Notes: a model not told the origin generated them from the letters alone. A DNA stretch of 14,452 nucleotides from JABICX01 sp964528765 (GCA_964528765.1 CAZGVA010000024.1:1-14452); one strand, 5' to 3'. Counted from the stretch's first letter, positions 1 through 6,848 are shown. Translations and numbers: made by a program.

Positions 1-6
1 CCCGAA

Positions 7-252
7 TTACCCCTGGGATTGGTTTAAAAAAACCCGTATTCCGCCGGTCTCGTAGACTTCCGATGCATGGTTGAATATGATATCTTTTTTTCCATCGTTA
101 TTCACGTCCATACAATAAATGCTGTAAATTCTAACCCGGCCTGAATCCGCCGGAAGCCCTGAAACCACCTGTTTTTTCCAGAGGTTGTCTTCTTGGGAAT
201 AGATGGTGATGCCGTCCTTGCCCGTGGCGCCAATGATTTCAATGTTTCGCAT
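7..252 (-). CDS. FG-GAP/VCBS repeat protein fragment, probably truncated
   Basis: The 81-residue product contains DVNNDGKKD (about residues 49-57), the DxNxDGxxD calcium-binding loop of FG-GAP/VCBS beta-propeller repeats. GITIYSQEDNLWKKQVV before it and GIRVFLNQ after it are typical strand pieces of the same repeat. Such repeats normally occur in large secreted or surface proteins with many copies. This one has a single repeat, no signal peptide and no anchor, so it looks like a remnant. Reading on past the TAA at 9-7 with one G dropped from the GGGG run would give QGNSG, which suits the family, so a frameshift or base error may cut it short. An in-frame TAA lies ten codons before the ATG, so the left boundary is real in this sequence. 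GC is about 46%, against about 27% in the next gene, which suggests a recent arrival. Whether it is expressed is unknown. Confidence 0.5.
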   Translation of the reverse strand: MRNIEIIGATGKDGITIYSQEDNLWKKQVVSGLPADSGRVRIYSIYCMDVNNDGKKDIIFNHASEVYETGGIRVFLNQSQG

Positions 253-273
253 AGTATACGCAGAAAGAAGTCC

Positions 274-279
274 TTTTAA
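274..279 (+). promoter_or_regulatory. TATA box for the 301 gene
   Basis: TTTTAA centred about 25 nt before the ATG at 301, preceded by a purine-rich AGAAAG that could serve as a BRE. This spacing puts the transcription start at or next to the A of ATG, implying a leaderless mRNA. Confidence 0.45.
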
Positions 280-300
280 CCTTTACTCCATATAAGTAAT

Positions 301-798
301 ATGCAGTTCATGTATAAAATAGCAAGACTTCTTGGAATGTATAATGAGACAAAAAAGATTAATCTAGCTTTATCTGTTATGGATAAGCAAAGTTTAGCTG
401 AAAGCGAGCATGATAAAACCTTGAAATCTTTTAGCGAATTTTTATCTGAATTTAATGATTATAATCTTTATATATATGAAAAAAATGAGTTATCTCCAAA
501 ATGGTCTAGAAAAGATTTTAGCGATAATTCTGTGAAAGATATTAATTATCCAATCAGTTATTATAACATTAGAAGCGTGAAAGACGGGGATTTAGGTACT
601 AAACTAATAATCAATTTTTTAGAAGATTCAAATTATCCTGGATTATATCCAGTTAGAACTTTATCAATGAAGATATTTTTGAATGAAGAAACAGTATTTG
701 GCGTAAATGATAGTGAACTATATATTTCTCATAATATTTGCTGCAGCGACTCGCTTAGACGCGAACAGATATTTTTTACATATGAAAAAAAAGATTAA
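301..798 (+). CDS. Hypothetical protein, 165 aa, no recognised family
   Basis: I do not recognise this protein. It is AT-rich like its neighbours on the right, hydrophilic, and has no membrane segment or signal peptide. The N-terminal third (about residues 15-50) is rich in Lys, Glu and Ser and probably helical. The remainder, with many Tyr, Asn and Ile residues, looks like a beta-rich globular domain. A CC pair occurs near residue 147, but there is no metal-binding pattern. The ATG at 301 has a TATA-like TTTTAA at the leaderless distance, which favours it over the in-frame ATG at 310. It stands alone: divergent from the FG-GAP fragment and 67 nt before the PRC-barrel gene, which has its own promoter. 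No function can be assigned. Confidence 0.6.
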   Translation: MQFMYKIARLLGMYNETKKINLALSVMDKQSLAESEHDKTLKSFSEFLSEFNDYNLYIYEKNELSPKWSRKDFSDNSVKDINYPISYYNIRSVKDGDLGTKLIINFLEDSNYPGLYPVRTLSMKIFLNEETVFGVNDSELYISHNICCSDSLRREQIFFTYEKKD

Positions 799-821
799 TT
801 AACTGTCGTGCAAGAGAAATG

Positions 822-829
822 CTTATATT
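822..829 (+). promoter_or_regulatory. TATA box for the PRC-barrel gene
   Basis: CTTATATT, preceded by the purine-rich GAGAAAT. A start about 26 nt downstream (near 851) would give a leader of about 15 nt that contains the Shine-Dalgarno site. This differs from most genes here, whose TATA boxes sit at the leaderless distance. Confidence 0.55.
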
Positions 830-854
830 CTATAATGCTTTCGTAATGATGAAA

Positions 855-861
855 AGGTGAT
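855..861 (+). promoter_or_regulatory. Strong Shine-Dalgarno site of the PRC-barrel gene
   Basis: AGGTGAT matches the archaeal 16S 3' end (anti-SD ATCACCT) and lies 4 nt before the ATG at 866. It decides that start over the in-frame ATG at 875. The same motif at the same spacing precedes the zinc-ribbon gene at 3153. Confidence 0.7.
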
Positions 862-865
862 TTAA

Positions 866-1132
866 ATGCTACAGATGAAGAATTTGAATGAAGTTCGAAA
901 CCTCAAAGTTTATACTGATTCCGGAGATTTCTTTGGTGAAATTGAGGATGCAATCTTAAAAAAGAACAGAATTGATGCTTGGAAAGTACGAGCAGTCAGG
1001 GAGTCTTTCTTATCAAAGACTATGCCTAACGCAAAAGGTGTGATTATTCCACATCAATTAGTGAAATCTATTGGTAACATAATGATTGTTGCTAGAGCAG
1101 CTGCACCAGCTTATGGTGAAGTTGAGGAATAA
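866..1132 (+). CDS. PRC-barrel domain protein
   Basis: An 88-residue single-domain PRC-barrel protein, close to the usual 80-90 residues of archaeal stand-alone forms. The fold is recognisable from LNEVRNLKVYTDSGDFFGEIEDAIL (about residues 7-31), the strand-turn-strand opening in which a Gly follows the 'D-G-x-x-x-G' turn, then a central Trp (DAWKV), and IIPHQLVKSIGNIMIV (about 60-75), the V/IP-x-x-x-V-x-x-I-G closing element. PRC barrels are small beta-barrels found in RNA-processing factors (RimM) and photosynthetic reaction centres. The free-standing archaeal form has no settled role. No transmembrane helix is present, so it is cytoplasmic. It has its own TATA box and strong SD, and a T7 tract follows the stop, so it looks monocistronic. 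Family call is good; the role is unknown. Confidence 0.85.
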   Translation: MLQMKNLNEVRNLKVYTDSGDFFGEIEDAILKKNRIDAWKVRAVRESFLSKTMPNAKGVIIPHQLVKSIGNIMIVARAAAPAYGEVEE

Positions 1133-1141
1133 ACTTACTTG

Positions 1142-1148
1142 TTTTTTT
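1142..1148 (+). terminator. T7 tract after the PRC-barrel gene
   Basis: Seven consecutive Ts begin 10 nt after the stop codon at 1132. Archaeal RNA polymerase stops at such U tracts without needing a hairpin, and none is visible here. lonB has its own TATA box just downstream, which fits a transcription unit boundary. Confidence 0.55.
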
Positions 1149-1170
1149 AGAATTAACCTAATCACAATTC

Positions 1171-1176
1171 TTTAAA
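1171..1176 (+). promoter_or_regulatory. TATA box for lonB
   Basis: TTTAAA centred about 25.5 nt before the ATG at 1199. No Shine-Dalgarno sequence occurs in the gap, so the mRNA is predicted to be leaderless. Confidence 0.5.
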
Positions 1177-1198
1177 GTCTTTCACTATATGAGTAATA

Positions 1199-3001
1199 AT
1201 GAAATTTAAAACAACTGCAGATATTAGTGTCCCTAAGAAAATGGTAGATCAGATTATTGGCCAAGATTCAGCAGTTGATTTAATCAAAAAAGCAGCAAAA
1301 CAAAGAAGACATGTTTTTTTAATTGGTATACCTGGGACAGGTAAATCCATGTTGGGGCAAGCACTTGCCGAATTAATGCCAAAAAGCAAATTACAAGATA
1401 CGCTAATTTTACCAAATGTAAAAGACGAAAACAATCCAGTTGTAAGAACCTTTCCGTCAGGGCAAGGTAAATTGCTATATGAAAAAGCAAAATTACGTGC
1501 TAACGCAGGTAATCGAAATCAACAAACAGTATTTTTTGTTTTAGCAATAATTTCAATATTATTACCTTGGTGGATTCGAAGCCATTATGGAGATATTATG
1601 GCTGCAGCATCGCTTATTGCGGGTATGATGTTTGTTGTTGCTCTTGCAATTTCAATGGGTTTAGGTGCGAAAAAAGGCAAATCCATTGAACCAAAATTAT
1701 TAGTAGATAATTCTGAATCTAAAAAAGTTCCATTTATTGATGCAACAGGGTCTAAATCAGGCGCTTTACTTGGAGATGTTCGACATGATCCATTTCAAAG
1801 CGGTGGTCTTGGCACACCTGCGCATTTACGTGTTGAAGCAGGAATGATACATAGGGCAAATGGTGGTGTTTTGTTTATAGATGAAATTGCTACATTTGAC
1901 CCAAAAACACAACAAGATTTACTTACGGCTTTACAAGAAGGTACGTATTCGATAACCGGTCAATCAGAAAGAAGTGCTGGTGCAATGGTTCGGACAAAAC
2001 CAGTTCCATGTAAATTTGTATTAGTTGCAGCAGGTAATACTGAAACAATACAAAAAATGCATCCAGCATTACGTTCAAGAGTTAGGGGTTATGGTTATGA
2101 AGTATATATGAATGATATGATGATTGATAATAAGAAAAATCAAGAATGCATTGCACGATTTATTGCTCAAGAAGTAAACAAAGATGGTAAAATTCCACAT
2201 TTTTCAAAACCAGCGGTAAATGAAATAATTAATGAAGCTAGAAAACGAGCTGGACAGAAAAATAAACTCACATTAAAATTAAGAGACTTAGGTGGTTTAG
2301 TTCGTGCAGCAGGAGATGTTGCATATGAACAAGGAGATAAGGTTGTATTACCTTCACATATTTACAAAGCATTTAAATTAGCTAAAACTTTGGAGCAACA
2401 AATTGCAGATAAGTATATTGAGAGAAAGAAAGAATATGAAGTTATTCGGACAAAAGGTAAGGAAATTGGACGAGTAAATGGTCTTGCTGTTTTAGGGGGA
2501 GATAGTTATTTTTCAGGAATTGTTCAACCAATTGAAGCAGAAGTAACTGCTACAAGTCGTAGTGAAAAGAGAAAATTCACGGCAACAGGCAAGCTCGGAG
2601 ATATTGCAAAAGAAGCAATAACAAATGTATCTGCTATAATCAAAAAGAAGTTTAAAGCAGATTTAAAAAATTATGATATTTATATTCAATTTCTACAAAC
2701 TTATGAAGGTTTAGAAGGCGATTCAGCATCAGTCGCAGTAGCTACTGCAATTATTTCTGCTTTAAAGAAAAAACCAATAAGACAAGATACGGCAATGACG
2801 GGATCACTTTCTGTTCGGGGAGAAGTATTACCTGTGGGCGGAGTTACAGCTAAAGTAGAAGCAGCAATTGAAGCTGGACTAAAGAGAGTGTTAGTACCTT
2901 ATTCAAATATACAAGATATTGTTTTAGGCAAAGATTTACAAAATAAAATTAAAATAATTTCAATTAGAAATATAACTGATGTGTTAAAAAATGTATTTTA
3001 A
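1199..3001 (+). CDS. lonB: Archaeal LonB membrane-anchored ATP-dependent protease
   Basis: At 600 residues it is close to other archaeal LonB proteins. It unfolds and degrades proteins at the inner face of the cytoplasmic membrane as an ATP-driven hexamer. Domains in order: AAA+ with Walker A GIPGTGKS (43-50); a membrane insertion of two hydrophobic segments (about 112-125 and 133-155), the mark of LonB compared with bacterial LonA; Walker B LFIDEI (about 225-230); an arginine-rich sensor region (HPALRSRVRG); then the C-terminal S16 protease domain from about residue 405. The catalytic dyad is Ser509 in EGDSAS and Lys552 in GGVTAK; from memory these are the same residue numbers as in Archaeoglobus fulgidus LonB. 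There is no N-terminal LAN domain. The gene is alone on its strand, with its own promoter, and its stop codon overlaps that of the convergent zinc-ribbon gene. Confidence 0.96.
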   Translation: MKFKTTADISVPKKMVDQIIGQDSAVDLIKKAAKQRRHVFLIGIPGTGKSMLGQALAELMPKSKLQDTLILPNVKDENNPVVRTFPSGQGKLLYEKAKLRANAGNRNQQTVFFVLAIISILLPWWIRSHYGDIMAAASLIAGMMFVVALAISMGLGAKKGKSIEPKLLVDNSESKKVPFIDATGSKSGALLGDVRHDPFQSGGLGTPAHLRVEAGMIHRANGGVLFIDEIATFDPKTQQDLLTALQEGTYSITGQSERSAGAMVRTKPVPCKFVLVAAGNTETIQKMHPALRSRVRGYGYEVYMNDMMIDNKKNQECIARFIAQEVNKDGKIPHFSKPAVNEIINEARKRAGQKNKLTLKLRDLGGLVRAAGDVAYEQGDKVVLPSHIYKAFKLAKTLEQQIADKYIERKKEYEVIRTKGKEIGRVNGLAVLGGDSYFSGIVQPIEAEVTATSRSEKRKFTATGKLGDIAKEAITNVSAIIKKKFKADLKNYDIYIQFLQTYEGLEGDSASVAVATAIISALKKKPIRQDTAMTGSLSVRGEVLPVGGVTAKVEAAIEAGLKRVLVPYSNIQDIVLGKDLQNKIKIISIRNITDVLKNVF

Positions 3002-3153
3002 CCTTTCAGAACAAATCCACATTTTAAACATTTAATTTTTTCATCAGGTTCAACATGACTTGCTGGAACTAAAAATTTAGAAATTTCCATTCTTTCAAGC
3101 GAAGGTAGTAGAATAATCTCCACTTTTTCTGAGCCACACTTAGGACATTTTAT
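2998..3153 (-). CDS. Small zinc-ribbon protein, apparent ATA start codon
   Basis: The frame reads [ATA]-K-CPKCG, about 34 residues of mixed sequence (including SLERMEISKF), then CLKCGFVLKG and TAA: 51 codons in all. Two CxxCG knuckles with this spacing form a zinc ribbon, as in many small archaeal nucleic-acid or protein-binding proteins. No ATG, GTG or TTG exists in frame between the upstream TAA and the first Cys; the only ATG there (3148) is out of frame and stops after two codons. ATA at 3153-3151 lies 4 nt after AGGTGAT, exactly as ATG does in the PRC-barrel gene. Either AUA is used as the start, or an ATG has mutated or been misread. A TATA-like box at 3201-3210 lies about 26 nt upstream of a start near 3179. 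The stop overlaps the lonB stop. Function unknown. Confidence 0.65.
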   Translation of the reverse strand: MKCPKCGSEKVEIILLPSLERMEISKFLVPASHVEPDEKIKCLKCGFVLKG

Positions 3154-3157
3154 TTAT

Positions 3158-3164
3158 ATCACCT
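3158..3164 (-). promoter_or_regulatory. Shine-Dalgarno site of the zinc-ribbon gene
   Basis: AGGTGAT on the minus strand, 4 nt before the ATA at 3153. Its quality and spacing equal those of the PRC-barrel gene (AGGTGAT, 4 nt, ATG), which is the main reason for taking ATA as the initiation position. Confidence 0.65.
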
Positions 3165-3171
3165 ATTAAGT

Positions 3172-3193
3172 CAGTAAATTATGAAATTTACTG
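3172..3193. promoter_or_regulatory. Perfect 9-bp inverted repeat, candidate operator
   Basis: Left arm CAGTAAATT (3172-3180) and right arm AATTTACTG (3185-3193) are exact reverse complements around a 4-nt spacer (ATGA). It lies between the minus-strand TATA-like box (3201-3210) and the Shine-Dalgarno site of the zinc-ribbon gene, across the predicted transcription start near 3179, which is where an archaeal repressor would block initiation. As an RNA hairpin it would have to lie inside the transcript, which the predicted start does not allow. Inference only. Confidence 0.45.
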
Positions 3194-3200
3194 TATCACA

Positions 3201-3210
3201 TAATATAATA
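3201..3210 (-). promoter_or_regulatory. TATA-like box for the zinc-ribbon gene
   Basis: TATTATATTA on the minus strand. A start about 26 nt downstream leaves a leader of about 26 nt carrying the AGGTGAT site. Confidence 0.4.
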
Positions 3211-3253
3211 GATAGTATCTAAAAGCATAAAAGGGCTTCGTTTAACCACAATA

Positions 3254-3260
3254 TTTTTAA
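3254..3260 (+). promoter_or_regulatory. TATA box for the ABC exporter operon
   Basis: TTTTTAA centred 26 nt before the ATG at 3283, preceded by a CACAATA stretch. No Shine-Dalgarno site is present, so the operon mRNA is predicted to be leaderless. Confidence 0.5.
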
Positions 3261-3282
3261 GCTATCTCGCAAATTAGTTTTT

Positions 3283-4260
3283 ATGGAAACTGCGATATCT
3301 GTTCGCGGTTTAAGAAAGAATTACAAAACATATAAACGTGAAGATGGTTTTTTAGCATCAGTACGTTCTGTAATTCACCGCGACTTTTCAACAAAAGAAG
3401 CATTAAAAGGTATCAATTTTGATATCGCTAAAGGAGAGATTCTTGGATTTATTGGACCTAATGGTGCAGGTAAATCTACGGCAATTAAAGTATTATGTGG
3501 CATATTACATCCAACTGCAGGTGAAGTCAATTCTTTAGGACATACTCCATGGGAAGATAGAATTAACTATGCGCAAAAGTTTGGAGTTGTGTTCGGACAA
3601 AAATCACAATTAGATTGGGATTTGCCTCCAAATGATACGTTTCATTTGATAAAAGCACTATATGGTATTCCTGAAGCAGCATTCAAAAGACGATTAAATT
3701 ATATGGTTAAATTATTAAATGTAGAAGCAATTTACAAAACACCTACGCGTAATTTAAGTTTAGGTGAAAGAATGAAATGCGAAGTTATTGCAGCATTATT
3801 ACATAATCCAAAATTAGTTTTACTTGATGAACCTACAATTGGAATGGATGTTGTTGCTAAGAAAAAACTCCATGGATTTATTAAACGAATTAATGAAAAA
3901 TACAATACTACATTTATAATAACAACACATGATATGGGCGATATTGAAAAATTATGTAAACGTGTCATAATTATTAATAACGGAGATATTGTTTATGACG
4001 GATTACTTGAAGAATTAAAAAAGAAGCATATTAATAATAAATTAATTGAAGTAAAATTCGAAGATAAAACTCGAATACGTGTTCCAAAAAGATGCAAATT
4101 AATTTCAAGAACACCTTACACATTAAAATTTGAAGTTCCGGTTAAAGGTCAGTCTCTAGATAAATTTGTTGTAGATATTATCAAAAATTATCCTGTTGCA
4201 GATATAGTCATTTCAGACCCACCAATCGAAGAAATTATTCGTGACATTTATCAGGCATAA
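3283..4260 (+). CDS. ABC-2 type exporter ATPase (COG4586-like)
   Basis: The 325-residue nucleotide-binding subunit of an ABC exporter. Walker A GPNGAGKST (58-66), Q-loop FGQKSQLDWDLP (about 104-115), ABC signature LSLGER (158-163), Walker B LVLLDEP (178-184) with catalytic Glu183, and switch His216 in TTHDMGD. The long N-terminal extension before the core (KTYKREDGFLASVRSVIHRDF, given here in two pieces: KTYKRED at 15-21 and GFLASVRSVIHRDF after it), the LDWDLP motif and the LSLGER signature are features of the COG4586 family, whose partners are COG4587 and COG3694 permeases, exactly the next two genes. The C-terminal 80 residues form a small beta-rich domain. Substrate is unknown; relatives are annotated as multidrug, daunorubicin or bacteriocin exporters. 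It is the first gene of a three-gene operon. Confidence 0.93.
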   Translation: METAISVRGLRKNYKTYKREDGFLASVRSVIHRDFSTKEALKGINFDIAKGEILGFIGPNGAGKSTAIKVLCGILHPTAGEVNSLGHTPWEDRINYAQKFGVVFGQKSQLDWDLPPNDTFHLIKALYGIPEAAFKRRLNYMVKLLNVEAIYKTPTRNLSLGERMKCEVIAALLHNPKLVLLDEPTIGMDVVAKKKLHGFIKRINEKYNTTFIITTHDMGDIEKLCKRVIIINNGDIVYDGLLEELKKKHINNKLIEVKFEDKTRIRVPKRCKLISRTPYTLKFEVPVKGQSLDKFVVDIIKNYPVADIVISDPPIEEIIRDIYQA

Positions 4261-4273
4261 CCTGACCAAGACC

Positions 4274-5077
4274 ATGGTAAATATTAAACGTTTTTTAGGC
4301 ATAGGAAAATTTGAGTTCAATAGACATCACGCATATAGATTTGATTCGTTAATTTGGATGATTCTAATTCCTATGTTTTTTTTAGTTGAGGTTTTCTTAT
4401 GGAAATCTTTGTTTTCAGCAAGTGGACAAGAAGTTGTAAATGGATTTACTTTCCAAAGTATGACTTTGTACTATTTTATGGCACATGTTACTATGGCGGT
4501 TACAAGTAGTAATCTTGATAGAATGATTTCATATTTAGTTAAAACAGGTAAACTAATAAAATTTATAATTAAACCAATTAATTTCTTTCATTTTTCATTT
4601 ATACGTAATACGTGGAGAAGTTTAATTCGGGCAGTTTTGTATATTCCACCTTTGATAATTGCTGGTTATTTTTTAATACCGTCAATAGATTTTAGTTATT
4701 TGCAACCACATTATTATTTGATTTCATTAATTTTAGCAGGCATTTTAAAATTTAATTATATTTTTATGTTTGGATTATTTTCTTTTTGGCTAAAAGCAAA
4801 TGATGGTATACGAATTTTGCGACAAGGTATTGCTGGATTTTTTACAGGTATGTTAATTCCGCTTTCATTTTTTCCACAACCAATGCAAGAAATTTTCAAA
4901 TTTTTACCCTTTCAATATATGCTTTATGTGCCTGTCCAAATATTTTTAGGTAATTTTAATCCAAATCAAATTCACCAAATGTTGGGTTTTCAAGTAATTT
5001 GGACAATAATTTTTATGTTTATTACATTTGCTCTTTGGAAAAAAGCATTTGCCAAGTTTAAGGGAGTTGGTGTATGA
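4274..5077 (+). CDS. ABC-2 type exporter permease (COG4587-like)
   Basis: A 267-residue integral membrane protein with about six hydrophobic segments; the first runs from the residues after RFDSLIWMIL and the last, IFMFITFALW, is followed by a basic KKAFAKFKG tail. FEFNRHHAYRFDSLIW near the N-terminus is the short amphipathic lead-in typical of the ABC-2 permease family. It forms half of the transmembrane channel with the next gene product, powered by the ATPase encoded upstream. The ATG at 4274 is preferred, 13 nt after the ATPase stop; a GTG at 4241 is in frame and would add 11 polar residues and overlap the ATPase gene, which is less likely. The 3' end overlaps the next gene by ATGA. No strong SD is visible before 4274. 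Confidence 0.88.
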   Translation: MVNIKRFLGIGKFEFNRHHAYRFDSLIWMILIPMFFLVEVFLWKSLFSASGQEVVNGFTFQSMTLYYFMAHVTMAVTSSNLDRMISYLVKTGKLIKFIIKPINFFHFSFIRNTWRSLIRAVLYIPPLIIAGYFLIPSIDFSYLQPHYYLISLILAGILKFNYIFMFGLFSFWLKANDGIRILRQGIAGFFTGMLIPLSFFPQPMQEIFKFLPFQYMLYVPVQIFLGNFNPNQIHQMLGFQVIWTIIFMFITFALWKKAFAKFKGVGV

Positions 5078-5865
5078 CAATATCAAAATGGAAGTTGTAT
5101 AAGCAAAGTTTTAATTTAGAAGTATCTAGCTGGATGGCATATCGATTAAATTTTGCTTTATTTTTAATCGGCTTAGCGATTTTTAATTTTTTTAGTCCAA
5201 TTGTTATTTATTTGATTTATTCGAATAATTTATCTTTCCCTGGATGGAGTTTGTATGAAGCATTATTATTAGTTGGTACAATGAGTACTGTAATTGGTAT
5301 TGAACATGTTTTGACAAGTTCAATTGGTTGGGCATCGTCAGAGATGATTCGGCAAGGAACTTTTGATCAAATGATGATTCGACCAATTAGTCCGCTAAAA
5401 TTGCTTGTATTAAGATTACCTGATGTAGATGGTCTGGCTGAATTTGCTGCCGGAATCATGATTACACTATATGCAATATATCATTTAGCATTTATGCCAA
5501 CATTTATGAATTTATTAATGTATTTTATTGTTATAATTGCGGGCGTTGTTTTGTTAACTGCATTTGATATTATGTCTGCTTCAGCTAATTTCTTTTTTGT
5601 TAAAGCAAATGCTATTTGGGATTTTTTCATAGAATTGCGAATGTTCGCTAGATATCCAATTACAATATTTGGATCATTGGGATATGTTTTCCTTACATTT
5701 ATTATTCCGATGGGAATTTTGTCTTACTATCCGGCACAAGCATTTTTAGGAAGATTGGCCTGGTCTTCGGTAGCATTACTTGTGCTAATAACTATCTTAT
5801 TTTTTGTGATTAGTTTAATTATGTGGGAATTCGCCATGCGAAAATATACTAGCGCAGGTGGTTAA
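5074..5865 (+). CDS. ABC-2 type exporter permease (COG3694-like)
   Basis: A 263-residue membrane protein with about six hydrophobic segments, beginning FNLEVSSWMAYRLNFAL, the typical opening of COG3694 permeases, and ending with a basic FAMRKYTSAGG tail, as in that family. A conserved-looking loop, SEMIRQGTFDQMMIRPISPL (about residues 89-108), is the cytoplasmic coupling region of this family ('G.ld..L.rP.spl'). The start codon overlaps the previous gene's TGA (ATGA), and GGAG at 5063-5066, 7 nt upstream, is a plausible Shine-Dalgarno site, showing that internal operon genes use SD-led initiation while the first gene is leaderless. The two permeases would form a heterodimer. The exported substrate cannot be told from the sequence. 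Confidence 0.88.
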   Translation: MTISKWKLYKQSFNLEVSSWMAYRLNFALFLIGLAIFNFFSPIVIYLIYSNNLSFPGWSLYEALLLVGTMSTVIGIEHVLTSSIGWASSEMIRQGTFDQMMIRPISPLKLLVLRLPDVDGLAEFAAGIMITLYAIYHLAFMPTFMNLLMYFIVIIAGVVLLTAFDIMSASANFFFVKANAIWDFFIELRMFARYPITIFGSLGYVFLTFIIPMGILSYYPAQAFLGRLAWSSVALLVLITILFFVISLIMWEFAMRKYTSAGG

Positions 5866-5898
5866 TTGTCTAGTTTGATATAGCGATTCGAACATAAG

Positions 5899-5906
5899 TT
5901 TTAAAA
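5899..5906 (+). promoter_or_regulatory. TATA box for the ribbon-helix-helix gene
   Basis: TTTTAAAA centred about 27.5 nt before the ATG at 5930, so a near-leaderless mRNA is predicted. Just inside it lies a short inverted repeat, TAAAAT (5902-5907) and ATTTTA (5913-5918), which could be an autoregulatory site, though a 6-bp AT-only repeat is weak evidence in this DNA. Confidence 0.4.
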
Positions 5907-5929
5907 TAGCGAATTTTATTTAAACAATA

Positions 5930-6103
5930 ATGAAAAAGAAAACTATGGAAATTTCTCTACCAAAAGAGTTGATTGAAAAAATCGCAAAGTATGTTGAAGA
6001 AGGTCGATTTCATTCGGTAGAAGAATTTATCGAACAAGCATCCAATTTATTGCTTTACGCAGAAGATAACAAAGATTTATTTACACAAGCGTTGGGTAAT
6101 TAA
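5930..6103 (+). CDS. Ribbon-helix-helix (CopG/ParD-like) DNA-binding protein
   Basis: A 57-residue protein with the full ribbon-helix-helix layout: strand TMEISLP (5-11), first helix KELIEKIAKYVEEG (12-25), turn RFHSVEEF (26-33) equivalent to the 'f.S.sEfI' element, and second helix FIEQASNLLLYAED (33-46). Such proteins dimerise, insert the paired N-terminal strands into the DNA major groove, and commonly repress their own or a neighbouring operon. Alternating Met6, Ile8 and Leu10 would mark the strand, with Thr5, Glu7 and Ser9 facing DNA. No toxin gene follows, so an antitoxin role is not supported. It starts 64 nt after the exporter operon and may regulate it, but has its own TATA box. Its TAA overlaps the stop codon of the convergent gene. 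The in-frame ATG at 5945 would remove part of the strand and is less likely. Confidence 0.8.
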   Translation: MKKKTMEISLPKELIEKIAKYVEEGRFHSVEEFIEQASNLLLYAEDNKDLFTQALGN

Positions 6104-6828
6104 TTACTTGAGTTTAATGTTTTTAAAAAATCTAACTCTCTTTTAAATTCAGGTAAATCTCGAATAATTGCTTCAGATAACCAAGGTACGCTTTTTAATT
6201 CAGATAATAACTTGATGATTTCAGGATTTTTAGAAATATGCAAGGGTGCATGTCGCCTTTCAATTGGACTTTCAATCTTACCACTAACATGAATTTCTTT
6301 GATTTTGGAATCAAGTATCTTAATTAAATCTCTAGCATACGTCATCGTCTTATCATTTTGATATGCATGAAATATATCAAATGCATAATTAAACGTTGAA
6401 AACTCTTTTTTAATTTGTACAAAATCATTTAGTGTTGTGCCAAATTTTCCAACGATATCCATATTTTCAATTAATATTGGTAATTCAATGTATTCTAAAA
6501 TACTCCACATACTTTCATCAATAATATTTGGGTGCATTACAACACCTTCTACATCAAGTACATCCACAATCTCCATTAATTTTGTTAATACGTGAAAAGA
6601 TTTACCATCATATTGAATATTCCGAAAGGGTGCATGTATTGATACATGCGATACATTTTCGGGAATAAGTTTTTTTGCAGCATATGGGTTGAATCGCATA
6701 ATTTGATAATCATAACCAAAACCAATTTCAATACAATCAACCTCTTGTGCTATTGTTTTTTCAAGACGACCGATTGTACTGTGATCAAGTTTATATAATA
6801 CACCAATTGAAGCACCCACATGTGACAT
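6100..6828 (-). CDS. Sugar-phosphate isomerase/epimerase-like TIM-barrel protein
   Basis: 242 residues of the AP-endonuclease-2/xylose-isomerase-like TIM-barrel superfamily (which also contains endonuclease IV). The strand-end motifs come in order: CIEIGFGYD (32-40), VSIHAPF (62-68), VVMHPN (96-101), PILIENMD (117-124), NYAFDIFHAY (147-156), KEIHVSG (177-183) and HAPLH (193-197). His65, His99, Glu121, Asp151, His154 and His180 are the likely divalent metal ligands or catalytic residues. Members isomerise or epimerise sugars, or cut abasic DNA. This protein is shorter than most endonuclease IV enzymes (about 280 residues), and the substrate cannot be named. It is transcribed alone from a TTTATAAA box 24-25 nt upstream; the ATG at 6828 has no SD. 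Its stop overlaps that of the ribbon-helix-helix gene. Confidence 0.82.
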   Translation of the reverse strand: MSHVGASIGVLYKLDHSTIGRLEKTIAQEVDCIEIGFGYDYQIMRFNPYAAKKLIPENVSHVSIHAPFRNIQYDGKSFHVLTKLMEIVDVLDVEGVVMHPNIIDESMWSILEYIELPILIENMDIVGKFGTTLNDFVQIKKEFSTFNYAFDIFHAYQNDKTMTYARDLIKILDSKIKEIHVSGKIESPIERRHAPLHISKNPEIIKLLSELKSVPWLSEAIIRDLPEFKRELDFLKTLNSSN

Positions 6829-6848
6829 ACGGTAGTTACAAAATAATG

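Noticed and set aside
845..918. C/D box small RNA (AATGATGA at 844-851, CTGA near 915)
   Set aside because: The boxes are about 65 nt apart, no C'/D' pair is clear, and the first box overlaps the leader and SD of the PRC-barrel gene.
4241..4273. GTG at 4241 as the start of the first permease
   Set aside because: It adds 11 polar residues without family support and overlaps the ATPase gene; ATG at 4274 gives the usual N-terminus.
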